Origin: Dolomedes plantarius
Lineage: Eukaryota > Arthropoda > Arachnida > Araneae > Dolomedidae
Assembly (NCBI GenBank): GCA_907164885.2
Contig: OU015490.1
Location: forward strand, 237,734,079 to 237,798,078
Direction of reading: 5' to 3'
DNA length: 64,000 nt
Below the pieces are notes generated by a model. The model ran no database searches. It worked only from the letters and a program-made list of their open reading frames with translations, and was not told the origin of the DNA. Of the stretch, positions 31,391 to 41,520 are shown piece by piece. The translations under genes and the position numbers were made by a program. The number at the start of each line of letters is the position of its first letter. Positions within the stretch are counted from its first letter, which is position 1.

Positions 31391-32940
31391 TCTGACTACT
31401 GTTCTTCTCATGGTACTTTTCTTTCATAGTAGTGTGAATGTTAAGCTGTAACTTATTGATTGCTCAATAGAGACATCAGTTTTTGGTCGATATATTGGCT
31501 CGTCGACTGTTTGATATCGCACATATTATAAATTCTTCCTCGACACTTAAAAGACCGAAGTTAATATATTTGTTGAGCTTTTAGCGCTAATTAAAGTAAC
31601 CTAGGCGAGAGTCACAGAAATTCAGATGGTAAAAATATATGAGGGCATACAAACTACTTTTTGCTTAGAAAAACACAACAGAAAAACAATTCATAACTGC
31701 CCGTAGTGGCCATCACACCTAACGCTCCGCGGCTTGACGATGAAATATTAGTTAATTCGAAACATGTCACCACATTATGCAGTTCGAAAAGTTAAGTTTT
31801 CCTGTTTACATTTTCCACCAGCTTCTTGTAATCCATATTTTTCCATCCATGGAAGTATTTTGGCAACATATTTGTATCTTAAAATGTATGTACGTTAAAT
31901 TTCCTAGCATAATACAGAAAAATGTCAATAATTCATATTTATCTTGTTATATTATCAAAAATAAATATCCGTAGCCTACTTGCAGCATATCATTTTTTTA
32001 AATTTATAATTAATTTTCCTTTATTACAGACTTCTTCATTAGAGACTGGTGAAGATTCAATTTGAAGCTTTACCGAAGATGAAATAATCTAAATAATACT
32101 TTTTCTGTGAAGGATATAAATGCTAAATGCAACTCAAACTGTCATTTTCATATCTATTTATATCTCCGTAAGTGGAAATTTACGATAAAGTTTTCCACGA
32201 GAGTATATGTACGAAATTCGATATGCCTGTCTGATAATGCAATGATGTACCTGTCTGATAATGTCTGATGATGATAAGAATAGTTCTGCAATGATAAAAC
32301 AGGAAGAAAAACTAATCGTCTTTGATCTTGTAATATACCGTTAAAAATAAATGGTTGAACTGCGCATGCGCAATATCAGACTATTTTTATATATAGATAA
32401 TGATAACGCTCTCAAATGAGGATGACTCTCTTTCCATAACTAAAATTTCTACCCTCTAGGAATTTCATAAAAGTAATACTTTTAGTAAATGTTAGATGGT
32501 TTTCTGATAGACACAATTGCACCTAAAATAAATTGCTTTTTTAACTTCTTTCCTTTATAGAAGGATTATTTTTACATACTGTCCTGTTTTTACTACATTA
32601 TCACGATTAGAAATAAAATTCTACTAATTTTTTTTAGCCATCTCAACGTTAGGAATGTATATTTCAATTGTATTTTATTATTCAGATATGTTTAATATGA
32701 ACCGTCTCAGACTTTTTGATCACTGAACAAGAGACAATGTAATTCCATCTCAAGCTGAAAGTGAACAATGTAAAATATTGTTTTAAACGCATCGACGGTT
32801 AATGAATGTTTAGCAAAGATTTTTCTGAAGTATTTTTTTAATTATTTACCATATGCACACATAAATCGACTTCCTTTTAGAATTGTAATTTTATAAAAAA
32901 AATTCTTTAAATTATTAGTAATCGTTCTCTTCACATACTT
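31391..32940. other. AT-rich spacer
   Basis: No gene. A minus-strand TCTATATATAAAAATAG at 32382-32398 preceded by A looks like a Helitron 5' start, but no matching 3' end was found. The 65-codon frame at 31777-31974 shows no family features. Confidence 0.4.
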
Positions 32941-32946
32941 GATAAA

Positions 32947-32948
<2 letters not shown>

Positions 32949-33042
<94 letters not shown>

Positions 33043-33070
33043 TTATACATATATATATATATGTATAAAG
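32949..33070. repeat. (TA)n tract ending in a 30-bp palindrome
   Basis: About 92 bp of TA repeats, then ctttatacata...tatgtataaag at 33041-33070, which is a perfect inverted repeat around an (AT) core. It lies just upstream of the mariner pseudogene. Confidence 0.97.
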
Positions 33071-33185
33071 AAGTCCTTGCAAAACTTGGAAGATGGCGAA
33101 ACTGCAGTGAAAGTGTTGGTGCGCTCACATTTATCTTGTTTCAAGTGTGAGCATTTAAAATTGTAAACGTATTTGACTCTTAGTT

Positions 33186-34260
33186 GTGATATACAGCCAT
33201 TGTAGTGGGCCAACACTTGCCACTTCTAACAGAATTGGTAAAACCAATTTCCGTATGTTTACAAAATATTACATTTTAGGAGACAAAACAGCAGAGGCAA
33301 CTAAATCCAGGTTTCATACATATTATACGAGTGTGCACTTTCGCTCAGAATGGTATATAAGGGGTTTGTTGGTTTTTAATTGCTGCCGATTGAGCACAAG
33401 TGACGTTGAACTTTCAGGTTGCCATGCTGATGTCATTAAGCCTCAAATTATTGATAAAATCCGTGATATGGGGACGAAATATAGATAATGGTGACATTTT
33501 TGAGGCATCTCATCTGCGTACGTATATAATAATTCATATGAATATTTGAATACAACAAAACTATTGTAAAGGTAGACAACGCGTTTGCTAACAATTGATG
33601 AAAAATGTGAACACATCGATGCTCAGTCTAGAGCCGTTCCGAAATAATCCAGGTAAATTTTTGCGTCGTTTCATGAGAGTTGATGAAACATGGAAACATC
33701 ATTACCAGCCATAAATAAAAGTACAGTCAAAAAAGGGTTTAAAGTAGGGATACCTGCACATAAGAAAGCAAAAGTGATTCCAACAAGAAGGTGAGGCTAT
33801 ACCACTGTTTTTGGGAATCCCATATTATTATCTTTATTGACTACTTGGTAAAGGGCAAAACAATCCCAATGAAGTGCTGTGCATCTTTTATATTTCTTTA
33901 AATAGCGAAATTCATAAAAAACGCAACAGTTAGGACAAGAAAAATTTTCCATCATGACAATGCGTATGCTTCTTCATCTGTTATTGCGACGGTAAAGCAT
34001 TGAGAATTCCACTACGAAATTTATCCATACCCCCAATCATGTTCTCTAGATTTAATCCACTCGGACAACTAAAACAATTTTTTACAGAGGAAAAATTTGC
34101 TTCATATTCCGAAGTGATTAGTGAAACACATGATTATTTTGCAGACTTGGGCAAGTATTGTATTATGTGGAAGGGGTTAAAAAAGCACGAAAATCATTGA
34201 GCCAATAGTATCAACCTGATGCGAAATTATGCAGAAAAATAAATGAAAATCTTTTTATAA
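33186..34260 (+). pseudogene. Mariner transposase pseudogene, nearly full length
   Basis: N-terminal part FRMFTKYYILGDKTAEATKSRFHTYYT, then TSDVELSGCHADVIKPQIIDKIRDMG (33240-33470), LLTIDEKCEHIDAQSRA (33583-33630), FLRRFMRVDETWKHHYQP (33655-33705, first catalytic Asp in DETW), VFWESHIIIFIDYLVKGKTI (33807-33865), FHHDNAYASSSVIATVKH (33948-34000, second Asp) and a worn C-terminus with SEVISETHDYFADLGKYCIMWKGLKK (34110-34190). Frames change at least four times and the PDLAPSD block is destroyed. It resembles the SETMAR/mariner group. No clear TIR pair was found. Confidence 0.85.
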
Positions 34261-34516
34261 AAAACGTCATTTTCATTATTTTCCTCTGACATATCACGCA
34301 ACCGTTGTATAAAAACAACATGCATAGCATATCATAGAATAAAAGTACAAAGTAGTCCAAGTTGATTAGAAGTGGCAGTCTCTGTTAAAAGCCACTAGAA
34401 ATTTTCCATTAAGAATTCTCGTATAATTTCACGAGTAGGTCAAAAACTCGTTCAATACCTACGCAACATGGTTGACCACGAAGCTTGCTATAACCAAAAT
34501 TTCATGCCATTACTAA

Positions 34517-35334
34517 GGAGACAACATACCTTTTAAAGGCCAAGACACTCGACAAACATATCTCCGTTTTAAATCATCAGTAGTTACTAAAATAATTTAT
34601 TCAGAAATATGAAAATTTTACTGTGAGTTGACCACTCTTTCGTCTTTATAAATATGGCCCTCAGTTTTTTCTATATTGAAGAAAAATGTTTTAATTTTTT
34701 AAAATTTTAACCATTGTTTTTTTCATTGATATGTCATTTCGCACATGATATCGCCAAAAAAGTTGGCTAGAATAGCATGAATATTTTACACGGGCAATAT
34801 AAAAAAGCATCATTAAAATGACTTTCTATTGTGTCATTACTGCCATAAAAATTTTAATTACAGTAAAATTTAGCAAATTTTTTTCGAAATTTAAAATATT
34901 TTTTGAACATCTAAGAATTTTTGAAGAACTAAGAATTTTGAAGAATTAAGAAGTTCTATGAAGAACTAAAAATTTTGAAGAATTAAGAAGTTCTATGAAA
35001 AACTAAGAATTTTGATTTCAAAGCAGTTTATTTGAAAGATATATTATACAACATAGTTTTAAAACTTAAAAAATATGTATATTTATTAATATACGGACGT
35101 AAGTCTGTGCGTATTTCCATAATAATGAAAAAAAACAATGGTTGAAATTAAAAATGAAATAAAATATTTATCTTCAACGTAGGGACAATTGAGAGCCATA
35201 TTTTTAAAGAAGAAAAAGTGTTTAACTCACAGTAAAATTTTCATATTTCTGATCAAATTATTTTAGTAACTTCTGATGATTGAAATAGGGATATATTTGT
35301 CGAGTCTCTTGAAATTTAAAAGATACGTGTCCCC
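34517..35334. mobile_element. MITE with ~200-bp inverted ends, TTAA-type
   Basis: An 818-bp element: the left arm (about 34517-34715) and the reversed right arm (35135-35334) match, for example actaaaataatttattcag against actaaaataatttgatcag, and gaaaattttactgtgagtt in both. Outer ends GGAGACAACATACC and reversed GGGGACACGTATC are preceded by CTAA and, reversed, CTAA, close to TTAA. A small tandem repeat (gaagaattaagaagttctat, about 54 bp twice) lies in the centre at 34920-35020. Non-coding. Confidence 0.8.
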
Positions 35335-37980
35335 TTAGCCGAACGTTTATGTGTTGCAACCTCAATTATAAACAAATAAGTATATATCAAATTCTTATAG
35401 ACAAAGTAAATGTAAGAAAACAATAATAGTCAATGTTCAATTTCAAATTGCTTTATCTTAACTGGAATATATCAAAATAATGCCTCGTTAAATGAAGCAT
35501 AAACGCAATTTACTTACCCCATTACAATTTCATTCACGAGCTAAAATCTGCATATTTGTCATCTGCTTTACGGAACAAAACAAAAAAAACTTCTGATGAT
35601 CACATGATGAATCGTGAATGATGAGTAAGTACTGTGCGTCATATGCCGTCTAAAATGAATGAGAAAATGCGGTCTCAGTAGCATGTGCACTTTCGATGTG
35701 GCCAAAATTTCGATAGAGGGCGCAAGGTTGACGCAGGTGATTGTCATTGGTTACTTTATGACTGAAGTTTCTCCGATATAAATAGCTACCGTATTTGCAT
35801 CACCTAAGAGTTAAAAAAATATATATAAAGCTTCACGTTCTGAGAGATGGAAAATGCAAAATTGATGAAGAGTGGATCTGCTTTGTGTTTCAGCAAATAC
35901 GACGAGAATGCAGATTCAACTACCGGCAATTGTGGGCACCATTTGGGTAATAAAATATTCATCTGTAAAGATGTTTTCATCCACAAGATAAAAAAGAAGG
36001 TTTTTAATATTTAATGCTTTAATTAAAAGTAAAAAAATAAGTTTATCAAAAGTAAAACCATTAGACAGTAGTTTATCAGAAGCTATGGAAATGAAATTAA
36101 AAGGTTTTTAATTCATTCAATCGAATGGAAAAGCAAAATATTTTTACTCGTAATTTTATTTTAAATTTAGAATCACACAGTAGTGTTTTTTTTTGTTTTT
36201 TGTTTTTTTTTTTGAGAGGGAGGGGGTGAGGTGATCACCTTTGCACGCTCAAAAATATACAGATTTTACTACCAAACTTATTGTGTTGTCAAACAGTTAA
36301 TTTGTAATTAATTTAAACCAATGTTTTAGGGTGAATTGTACAAATCTTTATCTATTAGAACACAAAAGCAGAATGAATTGTTGGGAGATTATCAGAAATT
36401 ATTTTATGTAAAAAAAAACAATGTTTTATGAAAAATGAATCTTAGGTCAATGCATTGCGCGCAGAATTCTTTAAAATCTATAAGAGATATATATGAAATT
36501 ATTTGTATATATTCTATTCATAGGTTATACTTTAATCTACCCCTAACCTAATTACCATATTTCACATAAAAATATTTTTTCAGACAAATGTATTGTAATG
36601 TACAAAAAATATAATTCCTTTTTAAATTTCTATAAAAAAATAGTAATGTTTATTTACTTAAATTTAGGTAGAAATTGTATAAACATACAAGATACACATG
36701 TATACAAAATTTTAGCAATTTGTGACGATTAGTTTTGAAGAAATAGTGCGCACAAGTTTGAAAGTAGCAGTTTTGAGAAACAGTCGTTTGAAGTTTAAAG
36801 TTTCTATAAATTAATTTACTATTTTATTCGTATATCTGCAATAAAATCGGTTCCAATTTTAGTATCGACTTCATTTATTATCAAATGATTCCTTATATTC
36901 CATTCTTCAAAATTAAATCATAAACAAAATTGAGTTTTTTGAAGGTTTTAAGGTGATCTCCCCCCTTTTAAGTAAATTTTATTTGTACTCGTATTCTGCT
37001 CGTATTATGTTGGAATGATAAAATAGCTGAGAATATTTTTATTATTATGAGTTAAAATGCTATCAGTTCAGCTAAACGGAGCTAATGTTTGATCTCCATT
37101 TAGCACACGATAAACCCGAGACAAAAGGTAAAACATACCGCCATTTTAAATGATCTCAAAAGTTTTTGTCTATTGAATCCTGCTATATTCGTACACAAAA
37201 GAATAATATTTTTAAAAAAAACTTTGCAAATATCATACATAAAAGGAAGGCAGAATTTTGAAAATATTATGTAGGACGGCATTTAGTAAAGGAATTGAAA
37301 CGTAAAGTGAACTGGCTGCAAAATGATTAACACGTTGGATATCGCGTGGGTGATCGATGGCCCATGGTGAACTTTATGCTGATGTTGTTTTCAGTAATTT
37401 CTGTCTGTGAAACATCGTCATTAAATGTTTCTTAGTCCCATTAACTGATGCGTGATAATTATCGTGTTTAATGCAATTATCGTAATTTGAACCCCTGATG
37501 ATGTATTGGGTGTAGAGATTAGTTTTCGATCCACAGAATGTCCTACGACCTACTACGTTCAGATTATAATATGAACGTAGTAGGTACAAACTACTGATGA
37601 ACGTAATTCATACCTGCGATGATGTTATTCAAGCGTTCAGTCACAACTACGATGTTTTTATTGAAGCGTTGCATCATGTCAACAACTACGACGTTGTTAT
37701 TGAAGCGTTAGTATATCTACGTTCTGTCTAACTACTGACTGAACGTAGTAACTACTGGTAATTATCAGTAGTTTCTTTTGAATATCATTTGCTTTGAATT
37801 TCATTTGTCGTTTCCTATTCTTGGTATCTCAACAGTACAGGTATCCTAACGCATTAGGTATGAGCAAAACTTAAAGCGAGTAAAACTAAATATGCCAAAT
37901 GATTCTAAAATAGATATAAAAGTTTAGATAAATTATACCTTTTACAACGAACATCATAATTTCAATTGTTCTGATTTCAT
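35335..37980. other. Spacer; promoter-like patch and a hairpin cluster
   Basis: At 35694-35800 a GC-richer patch with a TATA-like gatataaatagc (35774-35785) resembles 29938-30000. At 37548-37760 there are inverted copies of cctactacgttca and three ~50-bp units with tacgatgt-tttattgaagcgtt. Poly-T and GAGAGGGAGGGGG at 36180-36230. No gene recognised; minus-strand frames at 35804-35986, 37100-37282 and 37374-37589 show no family features. Confidence 0.4.
37548..37760. repeat. Inverted and tandem repeat cluster
   Basis: CCTACTACGTTCA at 37549-37561 pairs with TGAACGTAGTAGG at 37572-37584 as a 13-bp stem. Downstream, units with (aact)acgatgtt, ttattgaagcgtt occur near 37617, 37653 and 37688, and another ctacgttc/gaacgtag pair flanks 37720-37750. 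Confidence 0.7.
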
Positions 37981-37984
37981 TTTG

Positions 37985-38236
37985 GCACCACAAGGGTCGG
38001 AGTCCGAGTTAGCCAGGTGCCACCGCAATTTTGACCGAGCACACCCAGGAGTGGCATCTGAGGGGATCGTACACTCTCCCACCCTCACTGACCTCATGAA
38101 GGGACTTTCGGTCTATTGATTTTATGTGCCCGTATTTGGCCTAGACATAGAGGTATTTAATGTCGTTTCTCGGAATTCGATCCGAGAATTCTCAGAACCG
38201 AAAGCCAAAGCGCTACCACTAGGCTACCTTGAGCAC
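37985..38236 (-). mobile_element. tRNA-derived SINE, family 2, copy 2
   Basis: On the minus strand it starts gctcaaggtagcctagtggt (box A-like) and has box B ggatcgaattccg about 50 bases on. The body (gtgggagagtgtacgatccc, ggtcaaaattgcggtggcac, cccttgtggtgcc) matches copies at 10625 and 57425. This is the best preserved head of the three. Confidence 0.85.
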
Positions 38237-38239
38237 CAT

Positions 38240-38765
38240 AAACATTAATAACATATTGAGACTATTATCCGGATATACCCTATTTTTGTTTACCCTGTTT
38301 CAATAACAACATCAGTTTATGACCCTTTAAGTATATTGCCTCAAAATATAAATGTAAGTTTTGCTTTTATAGCGCATATGATATAATACCCTTTTTACTG
38401 TCTACTAATCATTTTTTGCTTTCGCATATAAATATCATAACTTAGCACCTTGGTTTTTATAAATTGCGAGGCCAAAGTTGAAACTGAAAATAAATAGTTT
38501 ATATTATATCTAGAGGGAATTGAAGGCATTAAAATGGTATAGTGGTGAAGTCGTTACACATATATTTAAACATTTTCTGATTAAGTACAGTAGAAATCCG
38601 TTAGAAATTGGCACAGTATAAATTGACAATATTTGCATTTGTATGACAGAAATGGACAATATTTGCAATTGAGCTTCATCAGACACGTCGTAAATAATAT
38701 GTGTAATTAATGGTGCATATAAAAATAAATTTAAATTCTGATTTGGTTTCAAAACGATATGAGTA
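38240..38765. other. AT-rich spacer
   Basis: Nothing recognised. A minus-strand frame running out of the Tc1 transposase crosses its end into this region and is not a separate gene. Confidence 0.45.
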
Positions 38766-38784
38766 ATCTCTCTCTATATATATA

Positions 38785-40011
38785 CACTGAAGTGCCACTG
38801 AATTAGGGATACTTACCGAGTAACGAGTTGGGCCTCCTCTGGCCTTGATAACGGCTGCCACACGACGAGGCATAGATTCAACAAGTTTCTGGAAACGTTC
38901 CACGGGAATGGCTTGCCAAATATTGGCTAAAGATGTCCATAATTCAGTAAGGTTCTTTGGTGCTGTGTGATGGCCTTTCAAGCCTTGTTCCAAAATATCC
39001 CAAAGATGCTCAATAGGATTTAAGTCTGGGCTTCTAGGTGGCCAATTCATGACAGAGAAGTCAGAGGAATGCTCATCCAACCAGCCAGTAGCCAACCGGG
39101 ATTTGTGAGAGGTACAGTTGTCTTGCTGGAAAACTCCATTAACGTGCGGATAACAGAACAGCATAAACGGATGGAGGTGATCACCCAGCAACTCTACGTA
39201 CCGAATTGCATTGAGGGAGGTTGGTACACGCACCAAATATCCCAAACTGTGCCATGAAAAAACACCCCAGACCATGATTGAGCCACCATGCCCCTGTACA
39301 GTTCCAGCCAGGCATGAAGGATCCATGGCTTCATGAGCCTGACGCCATATTCTCAGCCTCCCGTCGGCGTTAAGTAGTCGGAATCGAGACTCTATCACTC
39401 CATGCTACTCGTTTCCAGTCCTCTACACTCCAGTCTCTGTGCTCTCTTGCCCAGGGAAGACGTGCAGCCCGATGGCGAGTATAGAGCAATGGTACTCTCG
39501 TAGGTCGACGGCTCCCGAAACCCATACGGTGAAGCGAGCGTTGCACAGTCCGTTTACTGACTGCACGACTGGCACCGTCATTAAACTGGGTGGTAATTTG
39601 AGCTAATGTTTGGCTTCGCTGGCTACGTACAATACGCCTGAGCCGTCTCTCACCACGCACTGTCAAGGTTAATTCTCCTTTGCAGTTTGCCCGATCGCTA
39701 GTTTTTTTTTCCACCATCCATGTATTCTTGGTATACTCTTGACACTGTCGACCTTGAGAATCCTAGCTGTCTGACGATTTTGGAATTTGAATGGCCAATG
39801 CGTCGCGCACCTACGATTTGTCCGCGATCGAAGGCGTCTAAATCAGGCAGTTTACCCATACTGGCAATTCCAACAACTAATTAACAGAACAACCACAGTA
39901 CGCACTATATATGCAGTTACCACAGCGCCCTCACTTGCGCATACATGATGCGCATACATGCTACACAATTTGCATAGGGTTTGCTATCCCTAATTCAGTG
40001 GCACATCAGTG
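38785..40011 (-). mobile_element. Tc1-type transposon inside Helitron H2
   Basis: A 1227-bp element with TA at both ends (38783-38784, 40012-40013). Terminal inverted repeats: left CACTGAAGTGCCACTGAATT, right reversed CACTGATGTGCCACTGAATT, both followed by AGGGATA. It is a different Tc1 family from the one at 17015. It sits in the TATATA near the Helitron's 5' end. Confidence 0.93.
38811..39859 (-). pseudogene. Tc1 transposase, nearly intact, two frameshifts
   Basis: Starts ATG at 39859 (MGKLPDLDAFDRGQIVGARR), with a helix-turn-helix (IGHSNSKIVRQLGFSRSTVSRVYQEY). An extra A in an A-run near 39705 and one extra base near 39392 (in SD-ESRF) shift the frame; otherwise the reading is clean. Catalytic motifs: WSD-ESRFRLL, VFQQDNCTSHKS, and PPRSPDLNPIEHLWD. 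The C-terminus MPRRVAAVIKARGGPTRY is complete, but no stop follows there, so the frame reads on through the TIR into flanking DNA to about 38679. Few lesions mean a young insertion, younger than the Helitron it interrupts. Confidence 0.93.
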
Positions 40012-40696
40012 TATATAAAACAGCTATGTAACAGACTGACTGACTGATTGACTGGCTGACCGACATATAACATACAGAAAAAACTGCTAGGCTTAAACGG
40101 CTGAAATTTTTCATGTTAATTATAAAGTAGGGGTGCACTAAGAGAGATTTTTGAAAAATTCTTCTTAGATTTTTTAAATTAAATTTTTAAGCTGTCTTTG
40201 TAACATTCTTTAAATTTTACATTTAAAATATTAATCCGAGGGTTATAAAATTTATTCCACGAGAAAAATCATAAACATTCCTTTAAAATAAAATCTTTTT
40301 CGAGTCTTTATCTTCATTTCCTGATTTTTGGTGAATTTGTAAAGATTAATTTTTAGAATTTAATTTACTAAATGCAGATCACGTGGTTTCTTTTCTTTGT
40401 GTGTTACTTTAAACTAATTTTGTGTCACGTGCATAACAACGACATAGATTTAAAAAAAAAATTTCTTGCTAATGCGGCAGACGATTGGATATTATCGAAA
40501 AAATATTAAATTACACTAAAAGAAACGATCAACAAACTGTGCTATATTAACTGTATTATATTCTTTAGTATGTTCTATTAGATTTAATTTGAATATGTTA
40601 TTTTACATTATTTTGTCTATAAAAATATCCGTTATGATTTTTTTACAAATATATTTTCGTTTTTTTACATCAATTGCATACATTGATCGTTGTATT

Positions 40697-40697
<1 letters not shown>

Positions 40698-40727
<30 letters not shown>
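40698..40727. repeat. (TA)n joining two Helitron copies
   Basis: About 28 bp of TA repeats lying exactly where H2 loses its 3' end and the inverted H3 begins with CTAG. Confidence 0.9.
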
Positions 40728-40800
40728 CTAGCTGAAAACCCGCGCTTCGCTACGGAGTACATTCAAATTAAATACGACGGTCAATGTATGCAATTAATGC

Positions 40801-40851
<51 letters not shown>

Positions 40852-41367
40852 AAAAAATCGTAAGGGATATTTATTTTTTTGGATAATATCCAATCGTCTG
40901 CTGCATTAGAAAGAAAAAGAATATCATTTTTGTCTATTTAGTTGTTATGCACGTGACGATAAATTTATTTAAAGTACCAGAAAAAGAAATCACGTGATCA
41001 ACATTTAATAAATAAAATTCTAGAAATTAATCTTTAAAAATTCACCAAAAATCAGAAAACCAAGGTAAAGGTTCGAAAAAGATTTCATTTTGAAGGAATT
41101 TTTATGATCTTTCTCGTGATATAAATTTTATAATCCGCAATGTATTATTTTAAATGCAAACGTAAAAAAAGTTTAAAAAACAGCTTAAAAATTTAATTTA
41201 AAAAAATCTAAGAAGAATTTTAGAAAAATCTTTCTTAGTGCACCCCTACACTATTAGAAGAATCGCCATGCAAAATTTCAGCCCTTTAGGTCCAGCGGTT
41301 TGGTCTGTGCGTTGTATGTCAGTCAGTCAGTAAATGAATGAATGAATGAATGAGTCAGTTACGGAAC

Positions 41368-41370
<3 letters not shown>
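40728..41370 (-). mobile_element. Helitron copy H3, with TA expansions
   Basis: Minus-strand copy ending GGGTTTTCAGCTAG at 40728 with A outside it. The hairpin before it is CCGTAGCGAAGCGCGG. An internal (TA)n at 40804-40846 interrupts the usual sequence. Its 5' side is tatataaaacagttccgtaa with many (ATGA)n/(GACT)n units at 41320-41350, and it runs into the TA tract at 41371. Compared with H1 it is shortened (about 250 bp missing between 40846 and 40870). Confidence 0.8.

Positions 41371-41448
<78 letters not shown>
41371..41448. repeat. (TA)n between Helitron ends
   Basis: About 78 bp of TA repeats grown from the AT-rich Helitron 5' terminus of H3 and running into the 3' fragment H4. Confidence 0.95.
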
Positions 41449-41450
<2 letters not shown>

Positions 41451-41520
41451 TTAATTGCATACATTGACCGTTGTATTTGATTTGAACGTACTCCGTAGAG
41501 AACTACGGGTTTTCAGCTAG
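41449..41520 (+). mobile_element. Helitron 3' end fragment (H4)
   Basis: 72 bp: gcattaattgcatacattg, then tactCCGTAGagaaCTACGG, a perfect 6-bp stem, then GTTTTCAGCTAG followed by T. This is the clearest example of the hairpin-plus-CTAG terminus in the window. Confidence 0.85.

Larger units (their letters stand above)
38766..40697 (+). mobile_element. Helitron copy H2, split by a Tc1 element, 3' end lost
   Basis: The 5' end TCTCTCTCTATATATATA starts at 38766 after an A, is interrupted by the Tc1 at 38785-40011, and resumes with tatataaaacagctatgtaac and (GACT)n-like sequence at 40014. The following ~650 bp align with H1 and H5 (for example gggttataaaatttat, gatcacgtgg, tgcataacaacg). The last part ends at tgatcgttgtattta (40695), after which TA repeats replace the expected hairpin and CTAG. 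Confidence 0.8.

Noticed and set aside
32382..32398. Another Helitron 5' end on the minus strand
   Set aside because: No CTAG-hairpin end could be found to the left and the following sequence does not match the family.
32931..33166. Ile-Tyr frames on both strands
   Set aside because: Microsatellite translation, as above.
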